A stretch of 64,000 nt of DNA from Qipengyuania mesophila (GTDB lineage: Bacteria > Pseudomonadota > Alphaproteobacteria > Sphingomonadales > Sphingomonadaceae), in contig NZ_JAIGNU010000001.1 in NCBI RefSeq assembly GCF_019711655.1, positions 496,001 to 560,000 on the forward strand, in the 5' to 3' direction. This document shows positions 34,852 to 44,010 of the stretch, piece after piece. The notes beneath the pieces were generated by a model. That model was not told the DNA's origin. It did no database searches and worked only from the letters and a program-made list of their open reading frames with translations. The translations under genes were made by a program, and so were the position numbers. The first letter of the stretch is position 1. Each line of letters opens with the position of its first letter.

Positions 34852-35691
34852 TCAGAAGCGGAAGTTGACCCCGGCACGGATCGACTGGACCATCAGGTCG
34901 TCGGCCGGCCTGATGTTGGTGCCACCCGAATCCAGCAGGAAGGGATTGGTGTCCGGTGCGGTGCCCTGGCCGACGGCGACGTAATAATCGTCGTGATCGT
35001 AGCGGGTGATCAGATACTCGACGTTGAACGAGAGATTGTCGGTGATGTAGAGTTCGCCGCCGGCACCCAGCTGCGTGCCGAAGACCCACTTGTCCTCGTT
35101 CATCGGAGTGAAGCTGTTGGCCGTGTTGGTGGTCGTGAAGCCGTGCTTCATCTTGCCATAGGTCGCGCCGCCGGTCGCATAGATCAGCCCGCGCCCGCTG
35201 CCCGGCGAGATGCCGAGGCGGCCACGCAGGGCCACCGAGTAGTCGACCTCGCGCGAGATCGAATAGGAGGCCGGCGTGGTGCTGAAGCCGGTCGCATAGT
35301 CGACCGCATTCGGCTTCGAGGCTTCGAAGACGAGCCCGGCGACCGCCGGTCCATCGACGCGAACGTCGTAGCCGATCTTGGCCTGATAGCCGAGCCCGGT
35401 GTCGTCGTCCACGCAGGCCGCGAAGGCGGGACCACCGGCCGGACGGCCGTTGCACAGGCCGGGCGAAAAGGCATTGGCGCCGGTCGTGGTGCGAACCCGG
35501 TCGTTGTAGTTGCCGTCCTGATCGGTATCGAAGACGATGGTGTCGGCCGGACCGTCGTCGACGGTTTCGGCGCTGATCGAACCGCCAACATAGAACCCAT
35601 TGAAGAAGTCCGGATCGGCGTCCTGGGCGGCGGCGGGCGAAGCGAAAGCGACCGCGAAAGCCGCGGTGGCCAGTAGTGTCGAATTTCTCAT
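34852..35691 (-). CDS. Outer-membrane beta-barrel protein (OmpA-like/OMP_b-brl)
   Basis: A 279-residue protein with signal peptide ending SPAAAQDA, then an opening strand FFNGFYVGGSISAETV typical of the 8-strand OMP_b-brl family (Omp25/Omp31-like). Later strands are GLGYQAKIGYDV, GLIYATGGATYG, FGTQLGAGGELYITDNLSFNVEYLITRYD and a terminal RAGVNFRF ending in phenylalanine. There is no OmpA peptidoglycan-binding domain. Calcium-like acidic loops (DTDQDGNYND) are noticeable. Likely a structural barrel or small porin of unknown specificity, transcribed alone and followed by a strong terminator. Confidence 0.85.
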   Translation of the reverse strand: MRNSTLLATAAFAVAFASPAAAQDADPDFFNGFYVGGSISAETVDDGPADTIVFDTDQDGNYNDRVRTTTGANAFSPGLCNGRPAGGPAFAACVDDDTGLGYQAKIGYDVRVDGPAVAGLVFEASKPNAVDYATGFSTTPASYSISREVDYSVALRGRLGISPGSGRGLIYATGGATYGKMKHGFTTTNTANSFTPMNEDKWVFGTQLGAGGELYITDNLSFNVEYLITRYDHDDYYVAVGQGTAPDTNPFLLDSGGTNIRPADDLMVQSIRAGVNFRF

Positions 35692-35968
35692 GGAATACCT
35701 GTTGGTTGCGTGGACCCTGTTGCCCCTAGAGACGCCCGAGCCGTGACCTCGTTCCCGGTACTCAACTTGACCCCAAAAACCGATGCAAAACTGCAACACC
35801 CGCCCGGCGTATCCTTGATCTCCACAGCGCGCGATAGAGCTCCTCCGGTGAGGAAAAAGCCAAGGCCGCCAGCTTGATCGCCCCGAGAATGTTCTCCTTT
35901 ATTGCGTCAATTCACTCGCTTGGAGGCCGTGGTGGCCAAACCCGGTTACGCTTGTTACGAGTGCGCGC

Positions 35969-37450
35969 ATGCAGACCGGAACACTGATCTCCCTCGCCCT
36001 CTATTTCATCCTCATGATCGCCATCGGCCTCTGGGCCTGGAAGCGCTCGACCGACACCAGCGAGGGCTATCTCCTCGCCGGGCGCAACCTCCACCCGGCG
36101 GTTGCCGCGCTGTCGGCCGGCGCATCGGACATGAGCGGCTGGCTGCTGCTCGGCCTCCCCGGCGCGCTCTATGCAAGCGGGCTGGTCGAGGCTTGGATCG
36201 GTATCGGACTGTTCATCGGCGCGCTGGCCAACTGGTTCATCGTCGCGCCGCGACTGCGCGAGCAGACCGAAAGCTACGGCAACTCGCTGACGATCCCCGA
36301 ATTCCTCGCCAACCGATTTCCCGACAAGGCGGTGGCACTGCGCGTCATCTCGGCGCTGATCGTGGTAGTGTTCTTCTCGGTCTACACCGCGGCGGGCCTC
36401 GTCGGCGGCGGCAAGCTGTTCGAAACCAGCTTCGCGGGCCTGTTCGGCGACATGGGCATGAGCGACTATTCGCTCGGCATCTGGCTGACCGCACTGGTGG
36501 TGCTCGCCTATACCATGGTCGGCGGCTTCCTCGCGGTCAGCCTGACCGACTTCGTGCAGGGCTGCATCATGGTGGTGGCGCTGGTCCTGATGCCGCTGGT
36601 CGTCATGTTCGGCTCGGGCGGCGAAGCGGGCGGATCGCTGACCGACGTGCCCGTGGAAGGCTTTCTCGACCTTACCCACGGGCTGACGCTGCTGGGCTTC
36701 GTCAGCGCGGTGACCTGGGGCCTGGGCTATTTCGGCCAGCCGCACATCATCGTGCGGTTCATGGCTATCGATACGGTCGAGAAGGTGAAGACCGCGCGCA
36801 ATATCGGGATGACCTGGATGGGTGTGGCGCTGATCGGATCGATCGGCATCGGGCTCGCCGGTCGCGCCTACGTCGAACGCAACGGCATCGCGATCGAGGA
36901 CCCCGAGACGATCTTCATCGTTCTCGCCAACCTGCTGTTCCACCCGCTGGTGACCGGCTTCCTGCTGGCGGCGCTGCTGGCCGCGATCATGTCGACCATC
37001 AGTTCGCAGCTGCTCGTCGCATCGAGTTCGCTGACCGAGGATTTCTACAAGCTGTTCTTCCGCAAGAGCGCAGGCGAGCGTGAGAGCGTCAACGTCGGGC
37101 GCGTCTGCGTCGCGCTGGTCGCCTTCGCCGCGATCATCATCGCGGGCGATCCCGACAGCAAGGTGCTCGGCCTCGTGTCCAATGCCTGGGCTGGCTTCGG
37201 CGCGGCTTTCGGGCCGCTGATCATCCTTTCGCTCACCTGGGACCGGATGACCGGTGCAGGCGCAGTTGCCGGGCTCGTCACGGGCGCGGGCGTCGTGATG
37301 GCGTGGATCGCACTCGGCTGGAACGCGGCGCTGCCCGGCATGGACCAGGGCCTCTACGAGATCGTCCCCGGCTTCATCGCCTCATGGCTCGCGATCTGGC
37401 TGGTAAGCAAGGCGACCGCCGGATCGACGGCACGCCCCTTGCCAGCCTGA
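35969..37450 (+). CDS. putP: Sodium/proline symporter (SSF family)
   Basis: A 493-residue solute:sodium symporter with about 13 transmembrane segments. Strong family cues are GYLLAGRNLHPAVAALSAGASDMSGWLLLGLPGALYASG, the SSF signature region VYTAAGLVGGGKLFE, MVGGFLAVSLTDFVQG, GLGYFGQPHIIVRFMAI, and MSTISSQLLVASSSLTEDFY (sodium-binding Ser region). These match PutP rather than pantothenate or glucose carriers. No putA dehydrogenase is nearby. The gamma-glutamyltranspeptidase gene follows by 38 bases, so the pair may work in amino-acid scavenging. Confidence 0.93.
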   Translation: MQTGTLISLALYFILMIAIGLWAWKRSTDTSEGYLLAGRNLHPAVAALSAGASDMSGWLLLGLPGALYASGLVEAWIGIGLFIGALANWFIVAPRLREQTESYGNSLTIPEFLANRFPDKAVALRVISALIVVVFFSVYTAAGLVGGGKLFETSFAGLFGDMGMSDYSLGIWLTALVVLAYTMVGGFLAVSLTDFVQGCIMVVALVLMPLVVMFGSGGEAGGSLTDVPVEGFLDLTHGLTLLGFVSAVTWGLGYFGQPHIIVRFMAIDTVEKVKTARNIGMTWMGVALIGSIGIGLAGRAYVERNGIAIEDPETIFIVLANLLFHPLVTGFLLAALLAAIMSTISSQLLVASSSLTEDFYKLFFRKSAGERESVNVGRVCVALVAFAAIIIAGDPDSKVLGLVSNAWAGFGAAFGPLIILSLTWDRMTGAGAVAGLVTGAGVVMAWIALGWNAALPGMDQGLYEIVPGFIASWLAIWLVSKATAGSTARPLPA

Positions 37451-37488
37451 CGCTCATTCTGCACACCGTCCCGCGAGACCAGGAGACG

Positions 37489-39276
37489 ATGATGCGAGCA
37501 TTTCTGACGGGCGTTGCCGCCCTTGCCCTGACCACCGTGCCCGCCGCCGCGCAAGATGCGCAGGGCCTGCCGCCGGTCGAACAGCAGATCGGCGCCGGCG
37601 GGCGGCCTGTGGGGGCGAACTGGAGCCGCAGCCCGGTAATCGCGCAGCACGGCATGGCCGCCACCGCGCATCCGCTGGCGACGCAGGTCGCGCTCGACGT
37701 GCTCAAGGATGGCGGCAGCGCGGTCGACGCGGCGATCGCCGCCAATGCCGCGCTCGGGCTGATGGAACCGACCGGCAACGGCATCGGCGGCGATCTGTTC
37801 GCGATCATCTACGATCCCAAGACGCAGCAGCTCTACGGCATCAACGGATCGGGCCGCAGCCCCAAGGAGCAGACGCTAGACCAGCTCAAGGCCAAGCTGA
37901 ACGGTGCCGATGCCCTGCCCCCCTTCGGCGCACTACCGATCACCATCCCGGGCACGGTCGATGCCTGGTTCGCCATGCACGAGAAATTCGGCCGTCGCAG
38001 CATGGCCGACAATCTCGCCCCGGCGGTGCGCTATGCCCGCGAAGGCCACCCGATCGCGCCGGTCATCGGCCGGTACCTGACCCTCAACCTCAAGCGGTTC
38101 GAGCAAAGCAGCGCGGAGTTCGATTTCGCCAATGCGCGCAAGCTCTGGTTCGCCGATGGCGCGCCGCCAGCAGCTGGCGAGATCTTCACCAATCCCGACC
38201 TCGCCAACACGCTCGAGACGATCGGACGCGAGGGGCGCGATGCCTATTACGACGGTTCACTGACCGACGGCATGGTCGCCTATCTGCAGGAACAGGGCAG
38301 CGCTTTCACGCGCGACGATTTCGCAGACCATCACAGCGAATGGGTCGAGCCCGCCTGCGTCGCCTACAAGAAGGGCTACGAGCTGTGCGAGCTGCCGCCC
38401 AACAGCCAGGGCTTCGCCGCGCTGCAGATGGTCAACATTCTCAAGAGCGTCGATCTCTCGCAATGGGAACGTGGCAGCCCCGAGGCGATGCACTATTTGG
38501 TCGAGGCCAAGCGCCTCGCCTATGCCGATGTCGCGCGCTTCTATGCCGATCCCGACTTCGCCAGCTTCCCGCAGGACCTGCTCACCGACGAATACGGTGC
38601 CGAACGCTTCAAGCTGATCGACCCGGCGAAGGCCACGCCCGAGTTCGGCCCCGGAGAGCCCAAGCTCGAGGGCGAAGGCGACACCACCTACATGACCGTG
38701 GTCGATGGCGACGGCATGATGGTCAGCCTGATCCAGTCGAACTATCGCGGCATGGGCAGCGGGCTGGTTGCGCCGGGCACGGGCTTCATGTTCCAGGACC
38801 GCGGCGAACTCTACAGCCTCGATCCCGCGCATCCCAACGCCTATGCGCCGGGCAAGCGCCCCTTCCACACGATCATCCCCGCCTTCGTGAAGAAGGACGG
38901 CAAGCCCTACATGACGCTCGGACTGATGGGTGGCGGCATGCAGCCGCAGGGCCATGTGCAGGTGCTGGTCAACCTGGTCGACTACGGGATGAACCTGCAG
39001 GAGGCGGGCGATGCAGCGCGCTTCAACCACGATGGCGGGCCGCAACCCACCGAGGAACTGGACGGCCCCTTCGCCGACCCCCTCGGTACGCTCTATGTCG
39101 AGCCGGGCATTCCCGCCGAGACGATCGCCGCGCTACGCGAGATGGGGCACACGGTCGAGGTGGTCGACGACGGCATGATGTTCGGCGGCTACCAAGCGAT
39201 CGCACGCGACCCGGAAACGGGCGTGCTGACCGGTGCGACCGAGATGCGGAAGGACGGGCAGGCCAGCGGGTACTAG
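37489..39276 (+). CDS. ggt: Gamma-glutamyltranspeptidase
   Basis: A 595-residue N-terminal nucleophile hydrolase that cleaves gamma-glutamyl bonds such as in glutathione. The signal peptide ends VPAAAQD, so it is periplasmic. The large-subunit domain has QVALDVLKDGGSAVDAAIAANAALGLMEPTGNGIGGD. The self-processing site is GEGDTTYMTVVD, with the nucleophilic threonine near residue 399. Later come SNYRGMGSG and LMGGGMQPQGHVQV, completing the small subunit. AGGAGA precedes two successive ATGs; the first is used. It follows putP on the same strand, consistent with salvage of amino acids from peptides. Confidence 0.95.
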   Translation: MMRAFLTGVAALALTTVPAAAQDAQGLPPVEQQIGAGGRPVGANWSRSPVIAQHGMAATAHPLATQVALDVLKDGGSAVDAAIAANAALGLMEPTGNGIGGDLFAIIYDPKTQQLYGINGSGRSPKEQTLDQLKAKLNGADALPPFGALPITIPGTVDAWFAMHEKFGRRSMADNLAPAVRYAREGHPIAPVIGRYLTLNLKRFEQSSAEFDFANARKLWFADGAPPAAGEIFTNPDLANTLETIGREGRDAYYDGSLTDGMVAYLQEQGSAFTRDDFADHHSEWVEPACVAYKKGYELCELPPNSQGFAALQMVNILKSVDLSQWERGSPEAMHYLVEAKRLAYADVARFYADPDFASFPQDLLTDEYGAERFKLIDPAKATPEFGPGEPKLEGEGDTTYMTVVDGDGMMVSLIQSNYRGMGSGLVAPGTGFMFQDRGELYSLDPAHPNAYAPGKRPFHTIIPAFVKKDGKPYMTLGLMGGGMQPQGHVQVLVNLVDYGMNLQEAGDAARFNHDGGPQPTEELDGPFADPLGTLYVEPGIPAETIAALREMGHTVEVVDDGMMFGGYQAIARDPETGVLTGATEMRKDGQASGY

Positions 39277-39332
39277 AGGACCCCGTCTAGGCGGTCTGGA
39301 CTACGCCTGTCTCCTGAGGAGCCGTCGGTCGC

Positions 39333-40082
39333 TCACTCTCCCGCTTCGGGAAAGTGATAGTCGGGCAGCGAATGGAAGGCGCTCCTGAGTGCATCGCTCC
39401 AGCTCGTCGAAATCGCCTGGAAATAGGGATCGTCAAAGGTCACGCGTTGCTCGTGCGTGACGGCGAAGGCATCGCGTTCGATGACCTGCAGGTCGAGCGG
39501 CATGCCGACGGAGAGATTGGCCCTCAGCGTTGAATCGAAGCTGACCATGAGCAGCTTTATGGCATCTTCGGCCCGCATTGCCGGGTCGTAGGCGCGGAGG
39601 ATGATCGGTCGACCGTATTTGGTCTCGCCGATCTGGAAGAAGGGCGTGTCCCCGCTCGCCTCGATGAAATTGCCTTCGGGATAGATCATGAAGAGGCGCG
39701 GTTCCATGCCGGCAATCTGGCCGGCAACGATGATCGAGGCCGAGAACCGCGAACGTTGCTTGTCGCCATTGGCGTCCTGCTGTTCGCGCACGATCGTGCG
39801 CAACAGCCTGCCGATCTCGGTCGCGACCTGGAACATGGTCGGCGATTTGAGGATGATGTTGTCGCGCTCGTCGGGGGCCTTCATGCGTTCTTCGAGCTGG
39901 CTGACCAGCGCCTGCGTGCTGGCCAAATTTCCCGCCGTCAGCAGGGTGAGCACGCGTTCTCCCGGCACGTTCCAAGTGAACATCTTGCGGAACACCGAGA
40001 TATTGTCCACGCCGGAATTGGTGCGGGTGTCGCTCATCAGCACGAGGCCCATGTCGAGCATCATTCCCACGCAGTATGTCAT
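39333..40082 (-). CDS. Anbu, proteasome-like peptidase
   Basis: A 249-residue Ntn-hydrolase of the Anbu (ancestral beta subunit) group. It begins MTYCVGMMLDMGLVLMSDTRTNSGVDNISVFRKMF: removal of Met would expose the catalytic Thr, and DTRTNSGVD is the Anbu-type oxyanion segment. Anbu proteins form helical or ring assemblies related to HslV and 20S beta subunits; their substrate is not known. It is the last of four minus-strand genes (ATP-grasp, alpha-E, transglutaminase, Anbu), the group repeatedly seen with Anbu in bacteria. It lies 20 bases downstream of the transglutaminase stop. Confidence 0.92.
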   Translation of the reverse strand: MTYCVGMMLDMGLVLMSDTRTNSGVDNISVFRKMFTWNVPGERVLTLLTAGNLASTQALVSQLEERMKAPDERDNIILKSPTMFQVATEIGRLLRTIVREQQDANGDKQRSRFSASIIVAGQIAGMEPRLFMIYPEGNFIEASGDTPFFQIGETKYGRPIILRAYDPAMRAEDAIKLLMVSFDSTLRANLSVGMPLDLQVIERDAFAVTHEQRVTFDDPYFQAISTSWSDALRSAFHSLPDYHFPEAGE

Positions 40083-40102
40083 CGCGATCGTCCTTCGGCA
40101 GT

Positions 40103-40918
40103 CTACTGCTGCACTTGTTGCTGTTCGACGGCGATATCGACTTCAAGTACGGTTGAAGTATTGCCGAAGCTGATACCCGTCACCGGAGCGGCATCGCGAT
40201 AATCGCGCCCCGTTGCAACCCGGACATAGCGCGCATCGGGACTGATACCGTTCGAAATATCGAAGCCGACCCAGCGCAGTTCCTCCACATAGGCTTCGGC
40301 CCAGGCGTGGCCGGCCTCCTGTTCGACCCGGTCGTTCATCATCAGATATCCGCTGACGTAGCGTGCCGGAATCCCCAGCGACCGGCTGATCCCGATGAAG
40401 ATATGGGCATGGTCCTGGCACACGCCGTTGGCGGCGGCATAGGCCTCTTCGGCGGTGGTCCGGGTATCGGTCTTGCCGGTCTCGTAGGCGACGCGCTCGA
40501 GCACGGCGGACGAGAGGCGATGCAGCAGGTCGATGCGATCCTCGCCCCGCCCTTCCATCTCCTGCGCCAGCTTGCGCATGCCCGAGCCAGGCCGCGTCAG
40601 CTCGGTCTGGCCGAGGAAGCTCCACAGTGGGAGATGCCCCGCATGGCGACCGATGACCCCAGCGTGGTCATGCGTATCGACCTTCCCGCTGCAAGTGACG
40701 GTGACCTCCTGCACGCCCTTGTCGACCGATACAAGCGTCACCGTATTGTGGTTCTGATCCTCATAGGTGAGTTCGGCATGCGCGTGGTCGTACTCCATTT
40801 CCCATTCGAGGATTTCCTGCCCCTGCGTCTCCTTCGGCGTCAGGCGCAGGCGCTGGAGCGCGTGGATCACCGGATTGTCGAAGCGATAGCGGGTGGTGTG
40901 GCGGATCGAGAGGCGCAT
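40103..40918 (-). CDS. Transglutaminase-like cysteine peptidase (Anbu cluster)
   Basis: A 271-residue protein with an N-terminal beta domain (MRLSIRHTTRYRFDNPVIHALQRLRLTP, the Bact_transglu_N start). The transglutaminase core follows with catalytic Cys in ANGVCQDHAHIFIG, His in AGHAWAEAYV and Asp in WVGFDISNG. It overlaps the preceding alpha-E stop by one base, so it is translationally coupled. In this cluster it may act as a peptidase or amide-forming enzyme on the product of the ATP-grasp protein (inference). A longer open frame upstream only reads through the alpha-E gene. Confidence 0.92.
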   Translation of the reverse strand: MRLSIRHTTRYRFDNPVIHALQRLRLTPKETQGQEILEWEMEYDHAHAELTYEDQNHNTVTLVSVDKGVQEVTVTCSGKVDTHDHAGVIGRHAGHLPLWSFLGQTELTRPGSGMRKLAQEMEGRGEDRIDLLHRLSSAVLERVAYETGKTDTRTTAEEAYAAANGVCQDHAHIFIGISRSLGIPARYVSGYLMMNDRVEQEAGHAWAEAYVEELRWVGFDISNGISPDARYVRVATGRDYRDAAPVTGISFGNTSTVLEVDIAVEQQQVQQ

Positions 40919-41862
40919 CAGCTGAGGAACCGGTAGTCTTGGGCGATCGCGTTGCCGATCGCGGCGTTGGATTTCATGAAATCGACCAGGAACTGGTGCA
41001 GGCCCTGGTCGAAGACGTCGTCGATGGTGAGGTTGGCGAGGCGCGTATCGGCGTCGCGCATCAACACGTTGCTCTCCCCCTCCGCGCCGTGCAGTCGCGC
41101 CAGCGCGGCGAGATTGGCGCGCAGTTCGGAATGGCAGAAGGCAAGGCTCCGCGGGAAACAGTCGTCGAGGATCAGGAAGTCGCAGATCCCGCGCGCGTCG
41201 ATCTGGCCGGCATTGAGCCACCGGAAGGCCCGATCGCCCGAGACCGACCGCAGAACCTGGTCCCACTGGCCCTTGTCGAGGCTCGATCCGACGTAGGAAA
41301 GCGAGGGCAGCAGGAGGTAGTATTTGATGTCGAGGATGCGCGCGACGCTGTCGCCGCGCTCGATGAAGGCCCCGGCCTGCGCAAAGTGATAGCCCGCTTC
41401 GCGCAGCATCGAGCCCTCCATCGCTCCGCGCGCCATCGTCCCCGCGCGGCGGATCGTCGCCACGGTTTCGAGCACGCGGTTCTCGCCGACGGGCTTGGCC
41501 AGCTGGTCCTTGATCTTGAGCCAGTTTTCGTTGACCGCCTCCCACAGCTCGCTGCTGATCGCGTTGCGGGCCAGCCGCGCGTTCTGGCGGACTTGGCCGA
41601 ACATCGCGAGGATCGACGAGGAATTATCTTTCTCGCGCAGGATGAAGTTCCATGCCTGCTGCCCGGTATAGGTGCCATGCTTGGCCTCGTAGGCGGGGCG
41701 TTGCCCGGCGGTCGCGATGACCGAGCGCCATTCCTCTTCCGCGGTGACGATATCGCGGGTCAGCGCCATGCGCAGGCCGGCGTCGAGCAGGCGGGCGGTG
41801 TTCTCGGCCCGCTCGAGATAGCGGAACATCCAGAACAGGCCGTTGGCGGTCCGGCCTAACAT
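40918..41862 (-). CDS. Alpha-E domain protein (DUF403), Anbu cluster
   Basis: A 314-residue, mostly helical protein starting MLGRTANGLFWMFRYLERAENTARLLDAGL, the alpha-E signature. Later conserved segments are FILREKDNSSSILAMFGQVRQNARLARNAIS, YHFAQAGAFIERGDSVARILDIKYYLLLPS and FCHSELRANLAAL. No catalytic residue set is known. The domain is nearly always partnered with the circularly permuted ATP-grasp protein, here 16 bases upstream. Joint role in making or ligating a peptide-like product has been proposed for the pair; unproven. Confidence 0.92.
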   Translation of the reverse strand: MLGRTANGLFWMFRYLERAENTARLLDAGLRMALTRDIVTAEEEWRSVIATAGQRPAYEAKHGTYTGQQAWNFILREKDNSSSILAMFGQVRQNARLARNAISSELWEAVNENWLKIKDQLAKPVGENRVLETVATIRRAGTMARGAMEGSMLREAGYHFAQAGAFIERGDSVARILDIKYYLLLPSLSYVGSSLDKGQWDQVLRSVSGDRAFRWLNAGQIDARGICDFLILDDCFPRSLAFCHSELRANLAALARLHGAEGESNVLMRDADTRLANLTIDDVFDQGLHQFLVDFMKSNAAIGNAIAQDYRFLS

Positions 41863-41878
41863 GGGCGCATCCCGGCCA

Positions 41879-43306
41879 TCAGTCCTTCAACACCCATGTA
41901 TCCTTGGTCCCGCCACCCTGGCTGGAATTCACCACCAGCGACCCCTTCTTGAGCGCGACGCGGGTGAGACCGCCGGGAGTGATGTCGATCTTGTCGGGCG
42001 AAACCAGCACGAAAGGGCGAAGGTCCACGTGGCGCGGGGCGAGCCCGTTCTTGGTGAAGATGGGGCAGGTCGAAAGCGCCAGCGTCGGCTGCGCGATGTA
42101 GTTTTCGGGCTTGGCCGCGATCTTCTTGCGGAATTCCTCGATTTCCTTCTTCGAGGCCGTCGGGCCGATCAGCATGCCGTAACCGCCCGACCCGTGCACT
42201 TCCTTGACCACCAGTTCGGCGAGGTTGTCGAGCACGTATTTGCAGGAATCCTCGTCGGCGCAGCGATGCGTTTCGACATTTGGCAGCAGCGGCTTCTCGC
42301 CGGTGTAGAACTCGACGATCTCGGGCATGAAGGAATAGATCGCCTTGTCGTCGGCGACGCCGGTGCCCGGCGCGTTGGCGATGGTCACCCCGCCCGCGCG
42401 ATAAACGTCCATGATGCCCGGCACGCCCAGCGCGCTGTCATCCCTGAAGGTCAGCGGGTCGAGGAAATCGTCGTCCACCCGGCGGTAGATCACGTCGACC
42501 GGCTCATAGCCTCTCGTCGTGCGCATGGCGACGCGCCCATTCGTCACGCGCAGGTCGCTGCCTTCTATGAGTTCCGCGCCCATTTGCTCGGCGAGAAAGG
42601 CATGCTCGAAATAGGCCGAATTGTAGATCCCCGGCGTGAGCACCGCGACCACGGGCTTGCCCTCGGTTCGCTGCGGTGCGCAGGCCGCCAGGCTCTTGGC
42701 CAGGCGGCGGGGATAGTCCGACACCTGCTCCACTGGAAGCCGCATGAACAGTTCGGGGAACATGGTCATCATCGTCTCGCGGTTCTCGAGCATGTAGCTC
42801 ACGCCCGACGGCGTCCGCGCATTGTCTTCCAGCACGTAGAATTCATCGGGCCCGGTGCGCACCAGATCGATGCCGACTATATGCGTGTAGACCCCGCCGG
42901 GAGGGGTGAAGCCGACCATGTGCGGCAGCCAGGCGTCGTTGTTGCGGAACAGCCGTTCGGGGATGCGCCCGGCGCGGATGATCTCCTGACGGTGATAGAG
43001 ATCATGCATGAAGGCGTTGAGCGCCGAAACCCGCTGTTCGATGCCGCGCGTCAGCTTGCGCCATTCCGCCGCGCTGATGATGCGCGGTACCATGTCGAAC
43101 GGGATCAGCCGCTCCTCGGCCTCGTCCTCGCCATAGACATTGAAGGTAATCCCGGTCTTGCGGAAATTGGTTTCGGCTTCGGCATGCTTGCGCCGCAGGA
43201 GGCCGGTCTTCTGGTCGTCGAACCAACTGCAATAGCCCTGGTAGGCTTCGCGAACGCCGCCGTCCGGTTCGCGCATCTCGTCGAATTGATCTGCGCTGCC
43301 GCTCAT
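41879..43306 (-). CDS. Circularly permuted ATP-grasp protein (DUF404/DUF407), Anbu cluster
   Basis: A 475-residue enzyme of the permuted ATP-grasp type. It starts MSGSADQFDEMREPDGGVREAYQGYCSWFD; a further 180 upstream codons cross the intergenic region and lack similarity. Motifs seen are FRKTGITFNVYGEDEAEERLIPFD, the DNARTPSGVSYMLENR loop, the VVAVLTPGIYNSAYFEHAFLA domain, YRRVDDDFLDPL, GTGVADDKAIY and the ATP-binding ELVVKEVHGSGGYGMLIGP. It is first in the four-gene Anbu run and divergent from the VOC gene. These enzymes probably activate a carboxylate for ligation to an amine; substrate unknown. Confidence 0.93.
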   Translation of the reverse strand: MSGSADQFDEMREPDGGVREAYQGYCSWFDDQKTGLLRRKHAEAETNFRKTGITFNVYGEDEAEERLIPFDMVPRIISAAEWRKLTRGIEQRVSALNAFMHDLYHRQEIIRAGRIPERLFRNNDAWLPHMVGFTPPGGVYTHIVGIDLVRTGPDEFYVLEDNARTPSGVSYMLENRETMMTMFPELFMRLPVEQVSDYPRRLAKSLAACAPQRTEGKPVVAVLTPGIYNSAYFEHAFLAEQMGAELIEGSDLRVTNGRVAMRTTRGYEPVDVIYRRVDDDFLDPLTFRDDSALGVPGIMDVYRAGGVTIANAPGTGVADDKAIYSFMPEIVEFYTGEKPLLPNVETHRCADEDSCKYVLDNLAELVVKEVHGSGGYGMLIGPTASKKEIEEFRKKIAAKPENYIAQPTLALSTCPIFTKNGLAPRHVDLRPFVLVSPDKIDITPGGLTRVALKKGSLVVNSSQGGGTKDTWVLKD

Positions 43307-43564
43307 GGTCCCCCGAAACTGGCTGCATCGACTGCCTAGCGTAGATGGCAGCGCAAGGGCAGAAAGCCCTCCTTCACCATAATAAAGGCCCGGTCGCGAA
43401 GGGGTTCCCCAAGTTTCGTTGCGATGCACCAATTCTCGCGTCGACGCCGATCGCTGCGAAGTGACCTCAAGGACAAGACGCCGGCCAATGGCATTCGGTC
43501 GAAGTCTGCTAAGCTTGAAGCAATTGCACGTCGCGAGTCGGCGGAACTTGGGGGGAAACGCGAA

Positions 43565-43933
43565 ATGGCGAAAGTAACCGGCCTCGGCGGGGTGTTCTAC
43601 GTGGTCAAGGATCCGGCCGCGACACGGGCGTGGTATCGCGACGTGCTGGGGATCGATGGCGAATACGGTCCGCAGCTCGACTGGGCGGAGGAAACGAGCG
43701 ACAAACCCTATTCGCTGATCAGCCATTTCAAGGACGACGAATACATCAAGCCGGGGATCGGGGGTTTCATGATCAACCTGCGCGTCGACGATTGCGACGG
43801 GATGGTCGCCCAGCTCAAGGACAAGGGCGTCGAGGTGCTCGGCCATGTCGACGAAGGCTATGGCAAGTTCGCCTGGATCCTCGATCCCGACGGGGTGAAG
43901 ATCGAACTGTGGGAACAGGTCGAGGCGCCCTGA
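43565..43933 (+). CDS. VOC-family (glyoxalase/bleomycin resistance) protein
   Basis: A 122-residue single VOC domain: VTGLGGVFYVVKDPAATRAWYRDVLGI at the first beta-alpha unit, MINLRVDDCDGMVAQLKDKGVEVLG and FAWILDPDGVKIELWEQ with a metal-ligand glutamate. A purine tract GGGGGGAAA precedes the ATG. The open frame upstream is arginine-rich and not family-like. It may act as a small-molecule isomerase or dioxygenase-like fold; no substrate is apparent. It is divergent from the Anbu cluster and upstream of the extensin-like gene. Confidence 0.85.
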   Translation: MAKVTGLGGVFYVVKDPAATRAWYRDVLGIDGEYGPQLDWAEETSDKPYSLISHFKDDEYIKPGIGGFMINLRVDDCDGMVAQLKDKGVEVLGHVDEGYGKFAWILDPDGVKIELWEQVEAP

Positions 43934-43964
43934 CGCTTGCAGCGCGCGGGCTGCGCGGCGACAC

Positions 43965-43997
43965 CACCGATTATCGCGATGTTAACGATAATCGGTG
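43965..43997. promoter_or_regulatory. 12-bp perfect inverted repeat in front of the extensin-like gene
   Basis: CACCGATTATCG (43965-43976) and CGATAATCGGTG (43986-43997) are perfect complements around a 9-base spacer. The dyad lies between the VOC stop and the lipoprotein start codon. It could be an operator or an RNA hairpin controlling translation; there is no T-tract for termination. Confidence 0.6.
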
Positions 43998-44010
43998 CAT
44001 GGTACCGGCC

